A stretch of DNA of 64,000 nt, from positions 310,001-374,000 of the forward strand of contig NZ_VRUA01000002.1 in NCBI RefSeq assembly GCF_008017535.1, written 5' to 3'. The translations under genes were made by a program, and so were the position numbers. The stretch's first letter is position 1. Every line of letters begins with the position of its first letter. Origin of the DNA: Ottowia flava. Its GTDB lineage: Bacteria > Pseudomonadota > Gammaproteobacteria > Burkholderiales > Burkholderiaceae_C. This document shows, one piece after another, positions 8,115 to 18,024 of this stretch. Under the pieces are notes generated by a model. That model saw only the letters and a list, made by a program, of their open reading frames with translations, made no database searches and was not told where the DNA came from.

Positions 8115-9548
8115 TCAGCCCACCCGACCCATCTTGAGCATGTTGGTGCCACCCGGCGCACCCATGGGTTCGCCGCAGGTGATGGCGTAGACGTCGCCCG
8201 GCTCGACCACGCCCTGGCGCTTGAGGTGCGCTTCGGCCTGCGCCAGCGCCTCGTCGCGGTGGGCGCTGGTGTCCATCAGCATCGGGCGCACGTTGCGGTA
8301 CAGCGCCATTTTGCGCTGGGTGCTGACCTTGGGCGTGAGCGCATAGATCGGGATGCGCACGCGGTGGCGGCTCATCCACAGCGCAGTCGAGCCCGAATCG
8401 GTCAGTGCCACGATGGCCTTGGCGCCCAGGTGGTACGCCGTGAACAGCGCGCCCATGGCGATCGACTGGTCGATGCGGCGGAAGGTCTTGCCGGTGAAGT
8501 CGGCGTCCAGCTCGACCGGGTCGTGCTCTTCGGCGGCGACGCAGATGGCGGCCATCTCGCGCACCGTTTCCAGCGGGTAGCGGCCGGCGGCAGTTTCGGC
8601 GCTCAGCATCACGGCGTCGGTGCCATCCAGCACGGCGTTGGCCACGTCGCTGACCTCGGCGCGGGTGGGCACCGGGTTGGTGATCATGCTTTCCATCATC
8701 TGGGTGGCGGTGATGACCAGCTTGTCTTTCTCACGCGCCATGGCGATCATCTTCTTTTGCAGTGCCGGCACGGCGGCATTGCCCACTTCCACCGCCAGGT
8801 CCCCGCGCGCCACCATGATGCCGTCGCTTGCGGCCAGGATCTCGCCCAGCCTGGGGATCGCCTCGGCGCGCTCGATCTTGGCGATCAGGTACGGTTTGTG
8901 GCCCCATTCCGAGCCCGCCACGTTCGCCAGCTGGCGCGCCATTTCCATGTCGGTCGCGCTTTTGGGGAAGCTCACCGCGAGGTAGTCGGCCTTCAGCCCC
9001 ATGGCGGTCTTGATGTCCTCCATGTCCTTGCCGGTCAGCGCGGGGGCCGTGAGGCCGCCACCCTGCTTGTTGATGCCCTTGTTGTTGGACAGCTCGCCGC
9101 CCAGCTTGACGGTGGTGTGCACGGCGTCGCCGCGCACCTCGGTCACCGTCAGCACGATCAGCCCGTCGTTCAGCAGCAGCGTGTCGCCGGGCTTCACGTC
9201 GCGCGGCAGCTCCTTGTAGTCCAGGCCGACGCCGCCCAGGTCGCCCGGCTCCTTGCGCGCAGCGTCCAGCACGAACGCAGCGCCCGGCACCAGCATGACC
9301 TTGCCTTCGGCGAACTTGCCGACGCGGATCTTCGGGCCCTGCAGGTCGGCCATGATCGCCACCTCGCGGCCCGCGCGCTCACTGACTTCGCGCACCATGG
9401 CGGCCCGTTCGATGTGGTCCTGCGCGGTGCCGTGGCTGAAGTTCAGGCGCACCACGTTCACCCCCGCGCGGATCATCTCCTCCAGCAAGGCCGGGTCGCT
9501 GGAGGCGGGGCCGAGGGTGGCGACGATTTTGGTGGCGCGGTAGTTCAT
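8115..9548 (-). CDS. pyk: Pyruvate kinase
   Basis: Cytosolic glycolytic enzyme transferring phosphate from phosphoenolpyruvate to ADP. It has 477 residues, the usual length. Visible motifs: KIVATLGPAS at the N-terminus, RLNFSHG near residue 35, DLQGPKIRVG near 69, the active-site block YLIAKIERAEAIP and MVARGDLAVEVG near 220-255, and GTDAVMLSAETA near 300. It lies between pgk and fba on the same strand. The 213 bp upstream to the phospholipase D gene contain a degenerate partial copy of the local repeat (9727-9768) and no obvious promoter. Confidence 0.97.
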   Translation of the reverse strand: MNYRATKIVATLGPASSDPALLEEMIRAGVNVVRLNFSHGTAQDHIERAAMVREVSERAGREVAIMADLQGPKIRVGKFAEGKVMLVPGAAFVLDAARKEPGDLGGVGLDYKELPRDVKPGDTLLLNDGLIVLTVTEVRGDAVHTTVKLGGELSNNKGINKQGGGLTAPALTGKDMEDIKTAMGLKADYLAVSFPKSATDMEMARQLANVAGSEWGHKPYLIAKIERAEAIPRLGEILAASDGIMVARGDLAVEVGNAAVPALQKKMIAMAREKDKLVITATQMMESMITNPVPTRAEVSDVANAVLDGTDAVMLSAETAAGRYPLETVREMAAICVAAEEHDPVELDADFTGKTFRRIDQSIAMGALFTAYHLGAKAIVALTDSGSTALWMSRHRVRIPIYALTPKVSTQRKMALYRNVRPMLMDTSAHRDEALAQAEAHLKRQGVVEPGDVYAITCGEPMGAPGGTNMLKMGRVG

Positions 9549-9761
9549 GGCGGGGCGAATCCTTGGCTGACTGGTCTGAAGCGGGCGGTGCCGGCGCAGC
9601 GGCGCGAATCGGCCATTCTGGCATGCCCGCGCGGCAACGCCTTGACAGCGGACCCGGCCGCAGCACCGGTACTGCGACGCACAACTCCATCGGCCTCCAG
9701 CGCTACACCCACCTGCGCAGGCAGCTTCTCTTTCAATAGCAAAAAGCGCGCCGCAGCACCC

Positions 9762-11342
9762 CTACAGCTGCGACTCCAGCGGCAGCCAGCTCATCAACCA
9801 GACCAGCAAGCGCAGGCCCGGGCCGCTTTCCGGCTCGTGACGCCAAGCCCGCCCGCCCTCGCCTTCCGTCCAGCGCAGGCCGCCGTCCTGCGGGTCCAGC
9901 TCGATCTTCCAGGCCGACGCGGGGCGGGCACCCTGCTCGAACATCTGCTGCACCTCGGCGGCCAGCGCCGGGTGGTCGAAGACAACGCCCATCTCCGTGT
10001 TCAGCTGGGCCGAACGCGGATCGAAATTGAATGAGCCAACAAACCCACGCTGTCCGTCCACCACGAAAGCCTTGGTGTGCAGGCTGGCCCCGCTGGAGCC
10101 GAGCAGTTCGCGGTTGGTCTTGGCCTGGCCGGGGCGCAATTCGTACAGCCCGACGCCGTTGCGCAGCAGCGTTTCGCGGTAATTGCGGTAGCCGGCGTGC
10201 ACCAGCGGCACGTCGTTGGCCATCAGCGAATTGGTGAGCACGCGCACCTGCATGCCGCGCTGCGCCTGGCTGCTCAACATCATGGCGCCGCCGTCACCGG
10301 GCACGAAGTAGGGCGAGATGATCCAGCTGCCCCGCTGGGCCGAAAACAGCAGCGCCATCACGTCGTACAGCAGCCAGGACGCGGTTTCGCGCCGGCTGGC
10401 CACGGCCGAGGCCTTCTCGGGCGGGTCGGACAGCACGCGGATGCTGGGCGACCAGTGGAGCGCGAGCTGCCCGCCGGTCAGTTTTTGCTGCAGGTCATCG
10501 CGCTCGGCCAGCGCCTTCACCCACGGCGTGGACGCGGCTTCGGTCAGCCATTGCGCGCGCTGCTGGGCGAATTGCTCGGGCGTCCAGCGCGGCGGCGCGC
10601 TGTGCAGCGCCGCCAGCGGCACCACGGCGGCCGAATTCCAGAAGCGGTCGAAGATCTCGCTGGTCTGGGCCACCGCCGGGCCCAGCAGCAGCAGGTCGGC
10701 GTCCTGAAAGTTCTTGTCGTCGGCCGCGTCAAAGTACTCGTCGCCCACGTTGCGCCCGCCCACCACGGCCAGGCGGTTGTCGGCGATCCAGGCCTTGTTG
10801 TGCATGCGGCGGTTGAAGCCGACAAAGCGCAGGCCCATTTCGACCGCGCGCAGGATGCCGCCATCGCGGTTGCGCCCGGGGTTGAACAGCCGCACCTCCA
10901 GGTTCGGGTGCGCGTCCATCGCACGCAACGCGTCGTCCATGCCGTCGACGTTCATGTCGTCGATCAGCAGGCGCACGCGCACGCCCCGTTCGGCGGCGGC
11001 CATCAGCTCGTGTTCCAGGAGCTTGCCGGTGAGGTCGTGCCGCCAGATGTAGTACTGCACATCCAGGCTGCGTTCGGCCATGCGCGCGGAATGGCCGCGC
11101 GCCGCAAACGCCTGCACCGCGTCGTGCAGCAAGGCCGCGCCGCTGGCGCCAGCCGGGTGCTGGTCCAGCACCGACTGCGCCAGCCGATCCAGCAGGGTCG
11201 CTGCGGGCGCCGCCGGCAGCGCCGACGATGGCGCACCGCGCGCGCTGGCGGCAAAGCGGCCCCAGGACCACATCGCCAGCACCGACAGCAGCGCCAGCAC
11301 CACCACCGCAAGAAGCACCCAGCGCCACATCGGTTTTCTCAT
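9762..11342 (-). CDS. Phospholipase D-family protein (cardiolipin synthase-like)
   Basis: A 526-residue protein with an N-terminal membrane anchor (~residues 5-27) and two HKD active-site motifs: HNKAWIADNRLAVVGG in the first half and HTKAFVVDGQRGFVGSFNFD in the second. Both motifs contain the required His, Lys and Asp. Proteins of this form make cardiolipin or cleave phospholipids at the inner membrane; which reaction applies cannot be read from sequence. It separates pyk from pgk on the same strand. Its start at 11342 lies within a minus-strand copy of the ~65 bp repeat that fills the gap to pgk. Confidence 0.88.
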   Translation of the reverse strand: MRKPMWRWVLLAVVVLALLSVLAMWSWGRFAASARGAPSSALPAAPAATLLDRLAQSVLDQHPAGASGAALLHDAVQAFAARGHSARMAERSLDVQYYIWRHDLTGKLLEHELMAAAERGVRVRLLIDDMNVDGMDDALRAMDAHPNLEVRLFNPGRNRDGGILRAVEMGLRFVGFNRRMHNKAWIADNRLAVVGGRNVGDEYFDAADDKNFQDADLLLLGPAVAQTSEIFDRFWNSAAVVPLAALHSAPPRWTPEQFAQQRAQWLTEAASTPWVKALAERDDLQQKLTGGQLALHWSPSIRVLSDPPEKASAVASRRETASWLLYDVMALLFSAQRGSWIISPYFVPGDGGAMMLSSQAQRGMQVRVLTNSLMANDVPLVHAGYRNYRETLLRNGVGLYELRPGQAKTNRELLGSSGASLHTKAFVVDGQRGFVGSFNFDPRSAQLNTEMGVVFDHPALAAEVQQMFEQGARPASAWKIELDPQDGGLRWTEGEGGRAWRHEPESGPGLRLLVWLMSWLPLESQL

Positions 11343-11400
11343 CCCAATCAGCTTATCGCCCTACAACCACCAGCGCAAGCAGCTACCCTATTTGTAGCGT
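11342..11400 (-). repeat. Dispersed ~65 bp repeat copy between pgk and the PLD gene
   Basis: Read on the minus strand it starts with GCTACAAATAGGGTAGCTG, then TTGCGCTGGTGGTTGTAGGGC. The second half closely matches the copy at 23791-23847, which shares GCGCTGGTGGTTGTAGGGCT. It fills almost the whole 66 bp gap between the pgk stop and the PLD start. Confidence 0.75.
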
Positions 11401-11408
11401 TTTCGCAC

Positions 11409-12602
11409 TCATCCTGCGGCGCGTCTGGCGAGGATCTCGAAGGCCGGCAGGGTCTTGCCCTCCAGCACTTCCAGGAAGGCGCCGCCGCCGGTCGAGATGT
11501 AGCCCACGTCTTTCTCGATACCGTACTTCGCAATGGCCGCCAGCGTGTCGCCGCCGCCGGCGATGCTGAAGGCGGGCGACGCGGCAATGGCTTCGGCGAT
11601 CGCCTTCGTGCCACCGGCAAATTGGTCGAATTCGAACACGCCGACCGGGCCATTCCAGACGATGGTGCCCGCCTTCATCAGCTGCGCGGCCAGGCGCGCG
11701 GCGGTGTCGGGGCCGATGTCCAGGATCATGTCGTCGGGCCCAACGTCGGCCGCGGCCTTCACCGTGGCCTTGGCGTCGGCCTTGAATTCGGTGGCGACCA
11801 CCACGTCGGTCGGGATCGGCACATCGGCGCCGCGCGCCTTCATGGCAGCCATCACGGCCTCGGCCTGGTCGACCAGATCCGGCTCGGCCAGGCTTTTGCC
11901 GATCGGCAAACCCGCCGCCAGCATGAAGGTGTTGGCGATGCCGCCGCCCACGATGAGCTGATCGACCTTGTCGGCCAGCGACTGCAGGATGGTCAGCTTG
12001 GTGCTCACCTTGCTGCCGGCCACGATGGCGACCAGCGGGCGCTTCGGGTTGGCCAGGGCCTTGGTGATGGCGTCGATCTCGGCCGCCAGCAGCGGGCCGG
12101 CGCTGGCCACGGGGGCAAACTGGGCGATGCCGTAGGTCGTGCCCTCAGCGCGGTGGGCGGTGCCGAAGGCGTCGTTCACGTAGATGTCGCACAGCGCGGC
12201 CATCTTGCGCGCCAGCTGCTCGTCGTTCTTCTTCTCGCCCTTGTTCAGGCGGCAGTTTTCCAGCAGCACCACCTGACCGGGCGCGACCTGCACGCCGTCG
12301 ACCCAGTTCTGCACCAGCGGCACTTCGCGGCCCAGCAGCTCGCCCAGGCGCTGGGCGACGGGGGCCAGCGAATCCTCGGGCTTGAACTCGCCTTCGGTCG
12401 GGCGGCCCAGGTGGCTGGTCACCATGACGGCGGCCCCGGCCTGAAGCGCCATCTGGATGGCCGGCACGCTGGCGCGGATGCGCGTGTCTTCGGTGATGCG
12501 GCCGGCGTCGTCCTGCGGCACGTTCAGATCGGCGCGGATGAACACGCGCTTGCCCTTGACGGCACCCTGTGCGCACAGGTCGGCGAATCGGATCACTTGC
12601 AT
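11409..12602 (-). CDS. pgk: Phosphoglycerate kinase
   Basis: Cytosolic glycolytic enzyme interconverting 1,3-bisphosphoglycerate plus ADP and 3-phosphoglycerate plus ATP. It has 397 residues, the standard length. Visible motifs: [13 protein letters not shown] near residue 20, the substrate-binding SHLGRP near 63, KVSTKLTIL near 200, GGGIANTF near 220, and the nucleotide-binding [12 protein letters not shown] near 350. The upstream 184 bp include a degenerate repeat copy (12689-12743) and an AT-rich patch, GATTATAAAA (12665-12674), which could contribute to the promoter. Confidence 0.97.
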   Translation of the reverse strand: MQVIRFADLCAQGAVKGKRVFIRADLNVPQDDAGRITEDTRIRASVPAIQMALQAGAAVMVTSHLGRPTEGEFKPEDSLAPVAQRLGELLGREVPLVQNWVDGVQVAPGQVVLLENCRLNKGEKKNDEQLARKMAALCDIYVNDAFGTAHRAEGTTYGIAQFAPVASAGPLLAAEIDAITKALANPKRPLVAIVAGSKVSTKLTILQSLADKVDQLIVGGGIANTFMLAAGLPIGKSLAEPDLVDQAEAVMAAMKARGADVPIPTDVVVATEFKADAKATVKAAADVGPDDMILDIGPDTAARLAAQLMKAGTIVWNGPVGVFEFDQFAGGTKAIAEAIAASPAFSIAGGGDTLAAIAKYGIEKDVGYISTGGGAFLEVLEGKTLPAFEILARRAAG

Positions 12603-12688
12603 GGGAGGATTTTTCCTGGAGTCGTTGAAAGACGGCGGGCCGCGCGGTGCGGCCCTGAACGGGATGATTATAAAAACCGCGCCGTCTC

Positions 12689-12743
12689 GCTATAAATAGC
12701 AGAGCTTGCCGCGCACCATCCACCTGGCTTTCAGGCTCTTTTC
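12689..12743 (+). repeat. Degenerate copy of the ~65 bp repeat
   Basis: Contains GCTATAAATAGCAGAGCTTG followed by CCGCGCACCATC and a CTGGCTTTCAGGCTCTTTT tail, which resembles the middle and end of better copies. It sits upstream of pgk. Weak match. Confidence 0.4.
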
Positions 12744-12786
12744 ATGCCTCATCTTGACAGCCAGGCGCCGAGCCTGACGCGGCAGC

Positions 12787-13782
12787 TCAGTTGTCGGCCG
12801 AGAAGCCGATGCGCTGGATGATCGGCGCCCAGCGCGTGCTGGCCTGCTGCAGCGCGGCGTTCAGCTCGTCGGGGCTGCTGGGCGCGGCCACCATGCCGAA
12901 CATGGTCAACGTCTCTTTCAGCTCTGGCTGCACCAGCACCTGGCGCAGCGCCGTGTTCAGCGCCTTGACCGTGGCGGGCGGTGCCTTGGCGGGCAGGTAA
13001 AAGCCGTACCACTCGGTCAGCAACACGTCCTTGTAGCCCTGTTCGGCAAACGTGGGCACGGTGGGCGTGAATTCGTTGCGCGTCAGGCCGGAGGTGCCCA
13101 GGATGCGCACTTTTCCTTCGGGCAGGTAGCGCAGGAACTCGCCCACCGGGCTGATCATGGCCGGCAGTTGCCCGGCGATCAACTCGGGCATGGCGGCGGT
13201 GGTGCCGCGGTAGCCGACGTGCGTCAGCGGCACGCCAGACGCGCGGCTGAGCTCCGCACTCAGGAAGTGCAACGTCGACCCCGTGGCTGGCGAGCCGACG
13301 TTGGCCTTGCCAGGGTTGGCCTTGGCCCAGGCCAGGAACTGCGGCACGGTCTTGACCTCGGCCGGAACGCCGGCACCCACGGCCAGTGCGGCATCAAACG
13401 TCACGCCCATCGACACCGGCACGATGTCGGTGCTGATGTTGTACGGCAGGTTCTTGTAGGTGTGCGGGTAGATGCCCAGCATCGACATGGGCGTCAGCAA
13501 GATGGTCTTGCCGTCGGCCGCGGCGCCCTTGAGCGCCGCCACCGCGAGCTGACCGCCCGCGCCGGTGCGGTTTTCGACAATGACCGACTTGGCGTACAGC
13601 GGCGCCAAACGCTCGGCCACGCGGCGCGCCAGCACGTCGGGCGTGCTGCCCGCCGGAAAGCCGACCACGATCTTGGCGTTGTCCACGGCAGCGGTTTGTG
13701 CCTGCACGGCGGTCCAGGGCGTCAGGGCGAGCGCGCACAGCGCGGCAGCACCCAGCCACCCGCGTCGGGGGATGCGGTCCAT
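12787..13782 (-). CDS. Bug-family (tripartite tricarboxylate transporter) periplasmic binding protein
   Basis: Periplasmic solute receptor of the Bug/TctC family, abundant in Burkholderiales and binding carboxylates or other small acids. The ATG at 13782 is preceded by an AGGAG ribosome site and gives 331 residues. Residues 1-30 form a signal peptide (RRGWLGAAALCALALTPWTAVQA). Family motifs include KIVVGFPAGSTPDVLAR near residue 38, VIVENRTGAGGQLAVAALK near 60, and the C-terminal LTEWYGFYLPAKAPP. No TctA/TctB membrane subunits are nearby, as is common for orphan Bug proteins. It lies just downstream of the acyl-CoA ligase on the same strand, so the ligand may be an acid activated by that ligase (inference). 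Confidence 0.9.
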   Translation of the reverse strand: MDRIPRRGWLGAAALCALALTPWTAVQAQTAAVDNAKIVVGFPAGSTPDVLARRVAERLAPLYAKSVIVENRTGAGGQLAVAALKGAAADGKTILLTPMSMLGIYPHTYKNLPYNISTDIVPVSMGVTFDAALAVGAGVPAEVKTVPQFLAWAKANPGKANVGSPATGSTLHFLSAELSRASGVPLTHVGYRGTTAAMPELIAGQLPAMISPVGEFLRYLPEGKVRILGTSGLTRNEFTPTVPTFAEQGYKDVLLTEWYGFYLPAKAPPATVKALNTALRQVLVQPELKETLTMFGMVAAPSSPDELNAALQQASTRWAPIIQRIGFSADN

Positions 13783-13842
13783 GAGAAAGTCTCCTAGGGT
13801 TGTCGAAAGAGGTGACCCGAAGGCCGTCAACCGGCGTTCAGG

Positions 13843-15468
13843 TCAGTCGGCGCCGCCGGCAAACTGCTTGCGCAGCTCATTTTTCTGCACCTTGCCGGTG
13901 CCGCCCACCGGCAGGCTGTCGAGGAACATCACGTCGTCGGGCACCCACCACTTGGCGACCCGCTCGACCAAGAAGTCCAGGATGTCCTGCTTTTCCACGC
14001 TCTGGCCCGGTTTGCGCACGATGAACAGCAGCGGGCGTTCGTCCCACTTCGGATGCTTGACGCCAATCACCGCCGCCATGGCAACGGCGGGGTGGCCAGC
14101 GGCGGCGTTTTCCAGATCGATCGAGCTGATCCATTCGCCGCCGCTCTTGATCACGTCCTTGGTGCGGTCGCGAATGGTCAGCACGCCGTCGGCGCTGATG
14201 GTGGCGATGTCACCCGTGGGGAACCAGCCATTGATGAGCGCGGTTTTGTCGGATTTGAAGTAGCGCTCCATGATCCAGTGGCCGCGCACCATCAGCTCGC
14301 CCTGCGCGATGTCGTCGCGTGGCAGCGTCTGCCCGTTTTCATCGACCACCTTGATCTCGATGCCCGATACCGGTTTGCCTTGACGGGCGACGATGGCTTG
14401 GCGCTCGTCGGCTGGACGCGCCAGGTCGCGTCGGCTCAAGACGCTGAGCGTGGCCACCGAGGTGGTTTCCGTCATGCCCCACCCGTGGCGCACTTCCACG
14501 CCATAGGTGTCGACGAATTTGCCGATCAGTGCCTTGGGCATGGCCGAGCCGCCCACCAGCGTGCGCTTGAGGTAATTGAAGCGTGCGCCTTGCTGGTCGA
14601 CATGCTGCAGCAAACCCATCCAGATAGTCGGCACGCCAGCGGCCAGCGTGACCTGTTCGGCCTCCATCAGCTCGTACAGGCTGGCGCCGTCCAGCTTGGG
14701 CCCGGGCAGCACCAGCTTGGCGCCACCAACGAGCGCCGAGTAGGGGATGCACCAGGCGTTGATGTGGAACATCGGCACCACGGGCAGCACCGCCTCCTGC
14801 GCCGACAGGTTGAGTACGCCGCCCATACAGGAAGTGGTGGCGTTCAGGAAGATGCCACGGTGCGAATACAGCACGCCCTTGGGGTTGCCAGTGGTGCCCG
14901 AGGTGTAGCAGAGCGCCGCGCCCGAGGTCTCATCCAGATCGGGCCAGTCGAACGCTGTCGACTCCGGGGCGATCAGTGCGTCGTAGCACAGGACTTCAGG
15001 GCCGCCCTCGATCACCGGCGTGTGCTCGGCGTCGCTCAGGCACACCCAGGCCTTCACCTTCGGGCAATGCGGCGCGATGGCCTTGACCAGCGGCGCGAAG
15101 GTGCTGTCGAACAGCACCACCTCGTCCTCAGCATGGTTGATCACGTAGGCCAGTTGGTCTGGGTGTAGGCGGGGGTTGCAGGTATGGATCACCATGCCAC
15201 TGCCCGAGACGGCGTAGTAGGCCTCGACGTGGCGGTGGTTGTTCCAGGCGATCGAGCCGACCATGCCGCCCGGAGTCACGCCCAGGCGCTGCAGCGCGTG
15301 CGCCAGCTGCGCGGCGCGCGCACCCATCTCGGCGAAGGTGTAACAGAACAGCGGACCATGGGTTTCGCGCGAGACGATTTCCTGGTCGCCGAAATGCGTC
15401 ATGCCGTGCTTCAGGATGCTGGAGATCAGCATCGGGCGGAACATCATCAAACTGGGGGCGGCAGACAT
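13843..15468 (-). CDS. Acyl-CoA ligase (AMP-forming), medium/long-chain type
   Basis: Adenylate-forming enzyme that activates a carboxylic acid to its CoA thioester using ATP. It has 541 residues. The P-loop-like signature reads YTSGTTGNPKGVLYSHRG near residue 180; GWGMTETT near 335, the hinge-region GWFPTGDIATISADG near 415 and the C-terminal Lys in GGTGKVQKNELR are all present, so it should be active. The sequence resembles AlkK/DmdB-like ligases for medium-chain or methylthio acids. It is followed by a Bug binding protein and faces a MarR regulator, with two matching palindromes in the shared promoter region. Substrate not determinable from sequence. Confidence 0.9.
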   Translation of the reverse strand: MSAAPSLMMFRPMLISSILKHGMTHFGDQEIVSRETHGPLFCYTFAEMGARAAQLAHALQRLGVTPGGMVGSIAWNNHRHVEAYYAVSGSGMVIHTCNPRLHPDQLAYVINHAEDEVVLFDSTFAPLVKAIAPHCPKVKAWVCLSDAEHTPVIEGGPEVLCYDALIAPESTAFDWPDLDETSGAALCYTSGTTGNPKGVLYSHRGIFLNATTSCMGGVLNLSAQEAVLPVVPMFHINAWCIPYSALVGGAKLVLPGPKLDGASLYELMEAEQVTLAAGVPTIWMGLLQHVDQQGARFNYLKRTLVGGSAMPKALIGKFVDTYGVEVRHGWGMTETTSVATLSVLSRRDLARPADERQAIVARQGKPVSGIEIKVVDENGQTLPRDDIAQGELMVRGHWIMERYFKSDKTALINGWFPTGDIATISADGVLTIRDRTKDVIKSGGEWISSIDLENAAAGHPAVAMAAVIGVKHPKWDERPLLFIVRKPGQSVEKQDILDFLVERVAKWWVPDDVMFLDSLPVGGTGKVQKNELRKQFAGGAD

Positions 15469-15581
15469 GGGCAGCAGGCTCCTTGAAATTGGTCGTTCGT
15501 CGGCGGGCGCTGAGCGCGTCGCAATTCCAGACGGCGGGGTTGGCTGAAGAACCAGGCGCCGACGCGCGAGCGCAGGTTAAC

Positions 15582-15597
15582 GTCAACCTCACTTGAC
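15582..15597. promoter_or_regulatory. Palindromic operator candidate 1 (GTCAA-N6-TTGAC)
   Basis: Inverted repeat GTCAA CCTCAC TTGAC in the gap between the divergent acyl-CoA ligase and MarR genes. A second copy with the same half-sites and the same 6 bp spacer lies 46 bp further right. Two identical dyads in one divergent promoter are typical of binding sites for a dimeric regulator such as the adjacent MarR protein. Confidence 0.55.
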
Positions 15598-15627
15598 ACA
15601 CCGCATTCTGTCGCGGGTCGACTTCTT

Positions 15628-15643
15628 GTCAACACCAATTGAC
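15628..15643. promoter_or_regulatory. Palindromic operator candidate 2 (GTCAA-N6-TTGAC)
   Basis: Second copy of the dyad, GTCAA CACCAA TTGAC, 46 bp centre to centre from the first. The spacer sequence differs while the half-sites are identical, which argues for selection on the half-sites. It lies about 80 bp before the MarR start. Confidence 0.55.
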
Positions 15644-15721
15644 GTTCTGCGGCCGGGGATTTACCCTGAAAGGCGCCACGTTGGCTGTGGCTTGCACCGT
15701 TCACTCGCTCGATTCGCCCTG

Positions 15722-16159
15722 ATGCCTCATCCACCCGCTCTTCTCCGCAACCTGCTGTTCCAGCGCTCCGCCTGGTTCGAGACACGCGTGGTCGAACGCG
15801 CGCGCATCAACGGCTACGAACACATCACCCCGGCGATGGCCCGCATGTTCGGACATATGTCGCACCGCCCGATCGGCCTGTCCGAACTGGCCCGGCGCCT
15901 GGGCATCAGCCGCCAAGCCGTGCACAAGTGCGCGTCCGACGCCGCTCGCCACGGGCTGGTGGAGTTTCTGCCCGACCCTGCCAATGGCCGCGTCGTGCGC
16001 GTGCAGTACACCGCAACCGGCCGCGACATGGAGGCGCTGGCGCTCAGCGATTTCGGAGGCATCGAGCGAGAGCTCGCTGAGCGCATTGGCAGCGAAGCGG
16101 TCGACGAACTCAAGCGCTTGCTGGCGCTGGATTGGGAAGACGGCACCGCTGGCCGGTGA
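15722..16159 (+). CDS. MarR-family transcriptional regulator
   Basis: A 145-residue DNA-binding regulator. A winged helix-turn-helix is visible at ~45-95 (MSHRPIGLSELARRLGISRQAVHKCASDAARHGL followed by a wing ending in RVVRVQYTATG). I chose the ATG at 15722; the frame is open about 130 bp further upstream, but that stretch contains the operator palindromes and reads as non-coding. It is divergent from an acyl-CoA ligase, and the shared gap holds two GTCAA-N6-TTGAC dyads. The likely role is control of the ligase and itself in response to an acid or acyl-CoA (inference). Confidence 0.85.
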   Translation: MPHPPALLRNLLFQRSAWFETRVVERARINGYEHITPAMARMFGHMSHRPIGLSELARRLGISRQAVHKCASDAARHGLVEFLPDPANGRVVRVQYTATGRDMEALALSDFGGIERELAERIGSEAVDELKRLLALDWEDGTAGR

Positions 16160-16240
16160 ATGGTCAGGCGGACCGGAACCCGTTGGCGTGGTGGATTCGC
16201 TTGATCGCCGTGCACCGCATCGCGCACCGCGGCCCTCATG

Positions 16241-16266
16241 AAAAAGCCCCGCTTCTGCGGGGCTTT
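16241..16266 (-). terminator. Rho-independent terminator for cnoX
   Basis: A 10 bp perfect stem (AAAGCCCCGC / GCGGGGCTTT) with a TTCT loop. Read on the minus strand it ends in five Ts, 21 bp after the cnoX stop. It also separates cnoX from the convergent MarR gene. Confidence 0.85.
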
Positions 16267-16286
16267 GCGCAGGCGCGGACGCCGAA

Positions 16287-17255
16287 TCAGTTCAGCGCCA
16301 TGCTCAGCTTGCGCCGGTAGCTCGACAACAGCTCGGCCTGCGGGTCTTCCTGCTTGGCGGCTTTGCCGGTGAGCTCGATCCCGCCGGCGGTCTTGCCGTC
16401 GGCGCCCGCGCCGGCCTTGGCGGGCGGCGGAGTCAACAGTTCCAGAATGGCCACATAGGCCTTGCGCGCGGCCTCGTCGTTCCACTTTCGGTCGCGCATG
16501 ATGATTTCCAGCAGCTCGTCCATGCTGGCCGTCCATTGGCCTTCGGCCATCAGCGCCTGGGCCTTGGCGAAGCGGGTGTCGAAGTCGCGCTTGTTTTCGG
16601 CAATCTTGGCGTCGAACTGCTCCACCGTCCAATTGCCGCGGTCGTCCTTTTCGACGAACTCGCGCGCGTCGAGCCAGCGGCGCAGTGCGTCAAAGCGCAG
16701 CGGACGCGGTTCGCGCCTGAGCGGCTCTTCCAGCACGGCGGCGGCCTCTTCGTACGCGCCGGTCGAAATCAGCAGGCGCACGTAGTCGGCGCGGGCGTCG
16801 TCGTTGCCCGGGTCTTGCGCGACGGCGTCGGCCAGCTTGGCGAGCGCCGCGTCGGTGTCGCCGGACTGCAGCAGGGCCTCGGCCTCATCGACCTCGGCCT
16901 CGGCCGTCAGCGCGCCTTCGCTCGGTACGTGCTTGTTGAGGAATTCGCGCACCTGCGCGGCCGGCAGCGCGCCGACGAAGCCGTCGACCGGCTGACCGCC
17001 CTTGAACAGCACGCAGAACGGGATGCTGCGCACCCCGAACATCTGCGACAGCTGGCCGGCCAATTCCTTGACCTTGTCGGCGTCGAGCTTGGCCAGCACG
17101 AAGCGCCCGGCGTACTCGACCTCCAGCTGCTCCAGCACCGGGCCAAGCTGCTTGCACGGGCCGCACCACTCGGCCCAGATGTCGACCAGCACCGGCACCT
17201 GGGTGGAGGCCAGCATGACCTCGGTTTCGAAGTTTTCTAGGGTGACGTCAATCAT
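16287..17255 (-). CDS. cnoX: Thioredoxin-TPR co-chaperone (CnoX/YbbN type)
   Basis: A 322-residue cytosolic protein with an N-terminal thioredoxin domain (~1-110) and a C-terminal TPR-like region (~120-290). The redox motif AEWCGPCKQ is complete, so unlike E. coli CnoX (SXXC) both Cys are present. FGVRSIPFCVLFKGGQPVDGF is the thioredoxin cis-Pro region. Family members protect substrates from oxidation and hand them to GroEL or DnaK. The ATG at 17255 gives MIDVTLENFE, the conserved family start; the longer upstream frame is not credible. A terminator follows the stop. Confidence 0.9.
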   Translation of the reverse strand: MIDVTLENFETEVMLASTQVPVLVDIWAEWCGPCKQLGPVLEQLEVEYAGRFVLAKLDADKVKELAGQLSQMFGVRSIPFCVLFKGGQPVDGFVGALPAAQVREFLNKHVPSEGALTAEAEVDEAEALLQSGDTDAALAKLADAVAQDPGNDDARADYVRLLISTGAYEEAAAVLEEPLRREPRPLRFDALRRWLDAREFVEKDDRGNWTVEQFDAKIAENKRDFDTRFAKAQALMAEGQWTASMDELLEIIMRDRKWNDEAARKAYVAILELLTPPPAKAGAGADGKTAGGIELTGKAAKQEDPQAELLSSYRRKLSMALN

Positions 17256-17444
17256 CGGGCGTATCTGAGGGCAAAATCTAAAGGTTCCAGCCCCCTGTGG
17301 CGCTGCGCGCCTTCCTCTGGGGACAACGCCGTTGGCCGGCGCGTGTCCGCCCAAGGCATTCGCTGGGGACGCTGGGGTTGAACATCCCGAGAATACCTAA
17401 TTAAAGTGGCGCCGCCGCCTGCGGCGCTGCACGGACGCAAAGCG

Positions 17445-17939
<495 letters not shown>

Positions 17940-17955
17940 TTGGCACCTGAATTAC

Positions 17956-18018
17956 TCCGTTTTTTATAGCTGCTCGCGCAGACTCCCGTAGCGCCAGAGC
18001 CCGATTTGACTTAAAAAA
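17956..18018 (+). repeat. Dispersed ~65 bp repeat copy between purE and purK
   Basis: Reads TTTTTTATAGCTGCTCGCGC, then AGACTCCCGTAGCGCCAGAG and a CCGATTTGACTTAAAAAA tail. One of the best-preserved copies. It occupies the purE-purK gap and ends six bases before the GTG start of purK. Confidence 0.8.
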
Positions 18019-18024
18019 ACCACC

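Noticed and set aside
10077-12695. An 872-codon plus-strand frame across the PLD gene and pgk
   Set aside because: Antisense shadow of two recognised genes.
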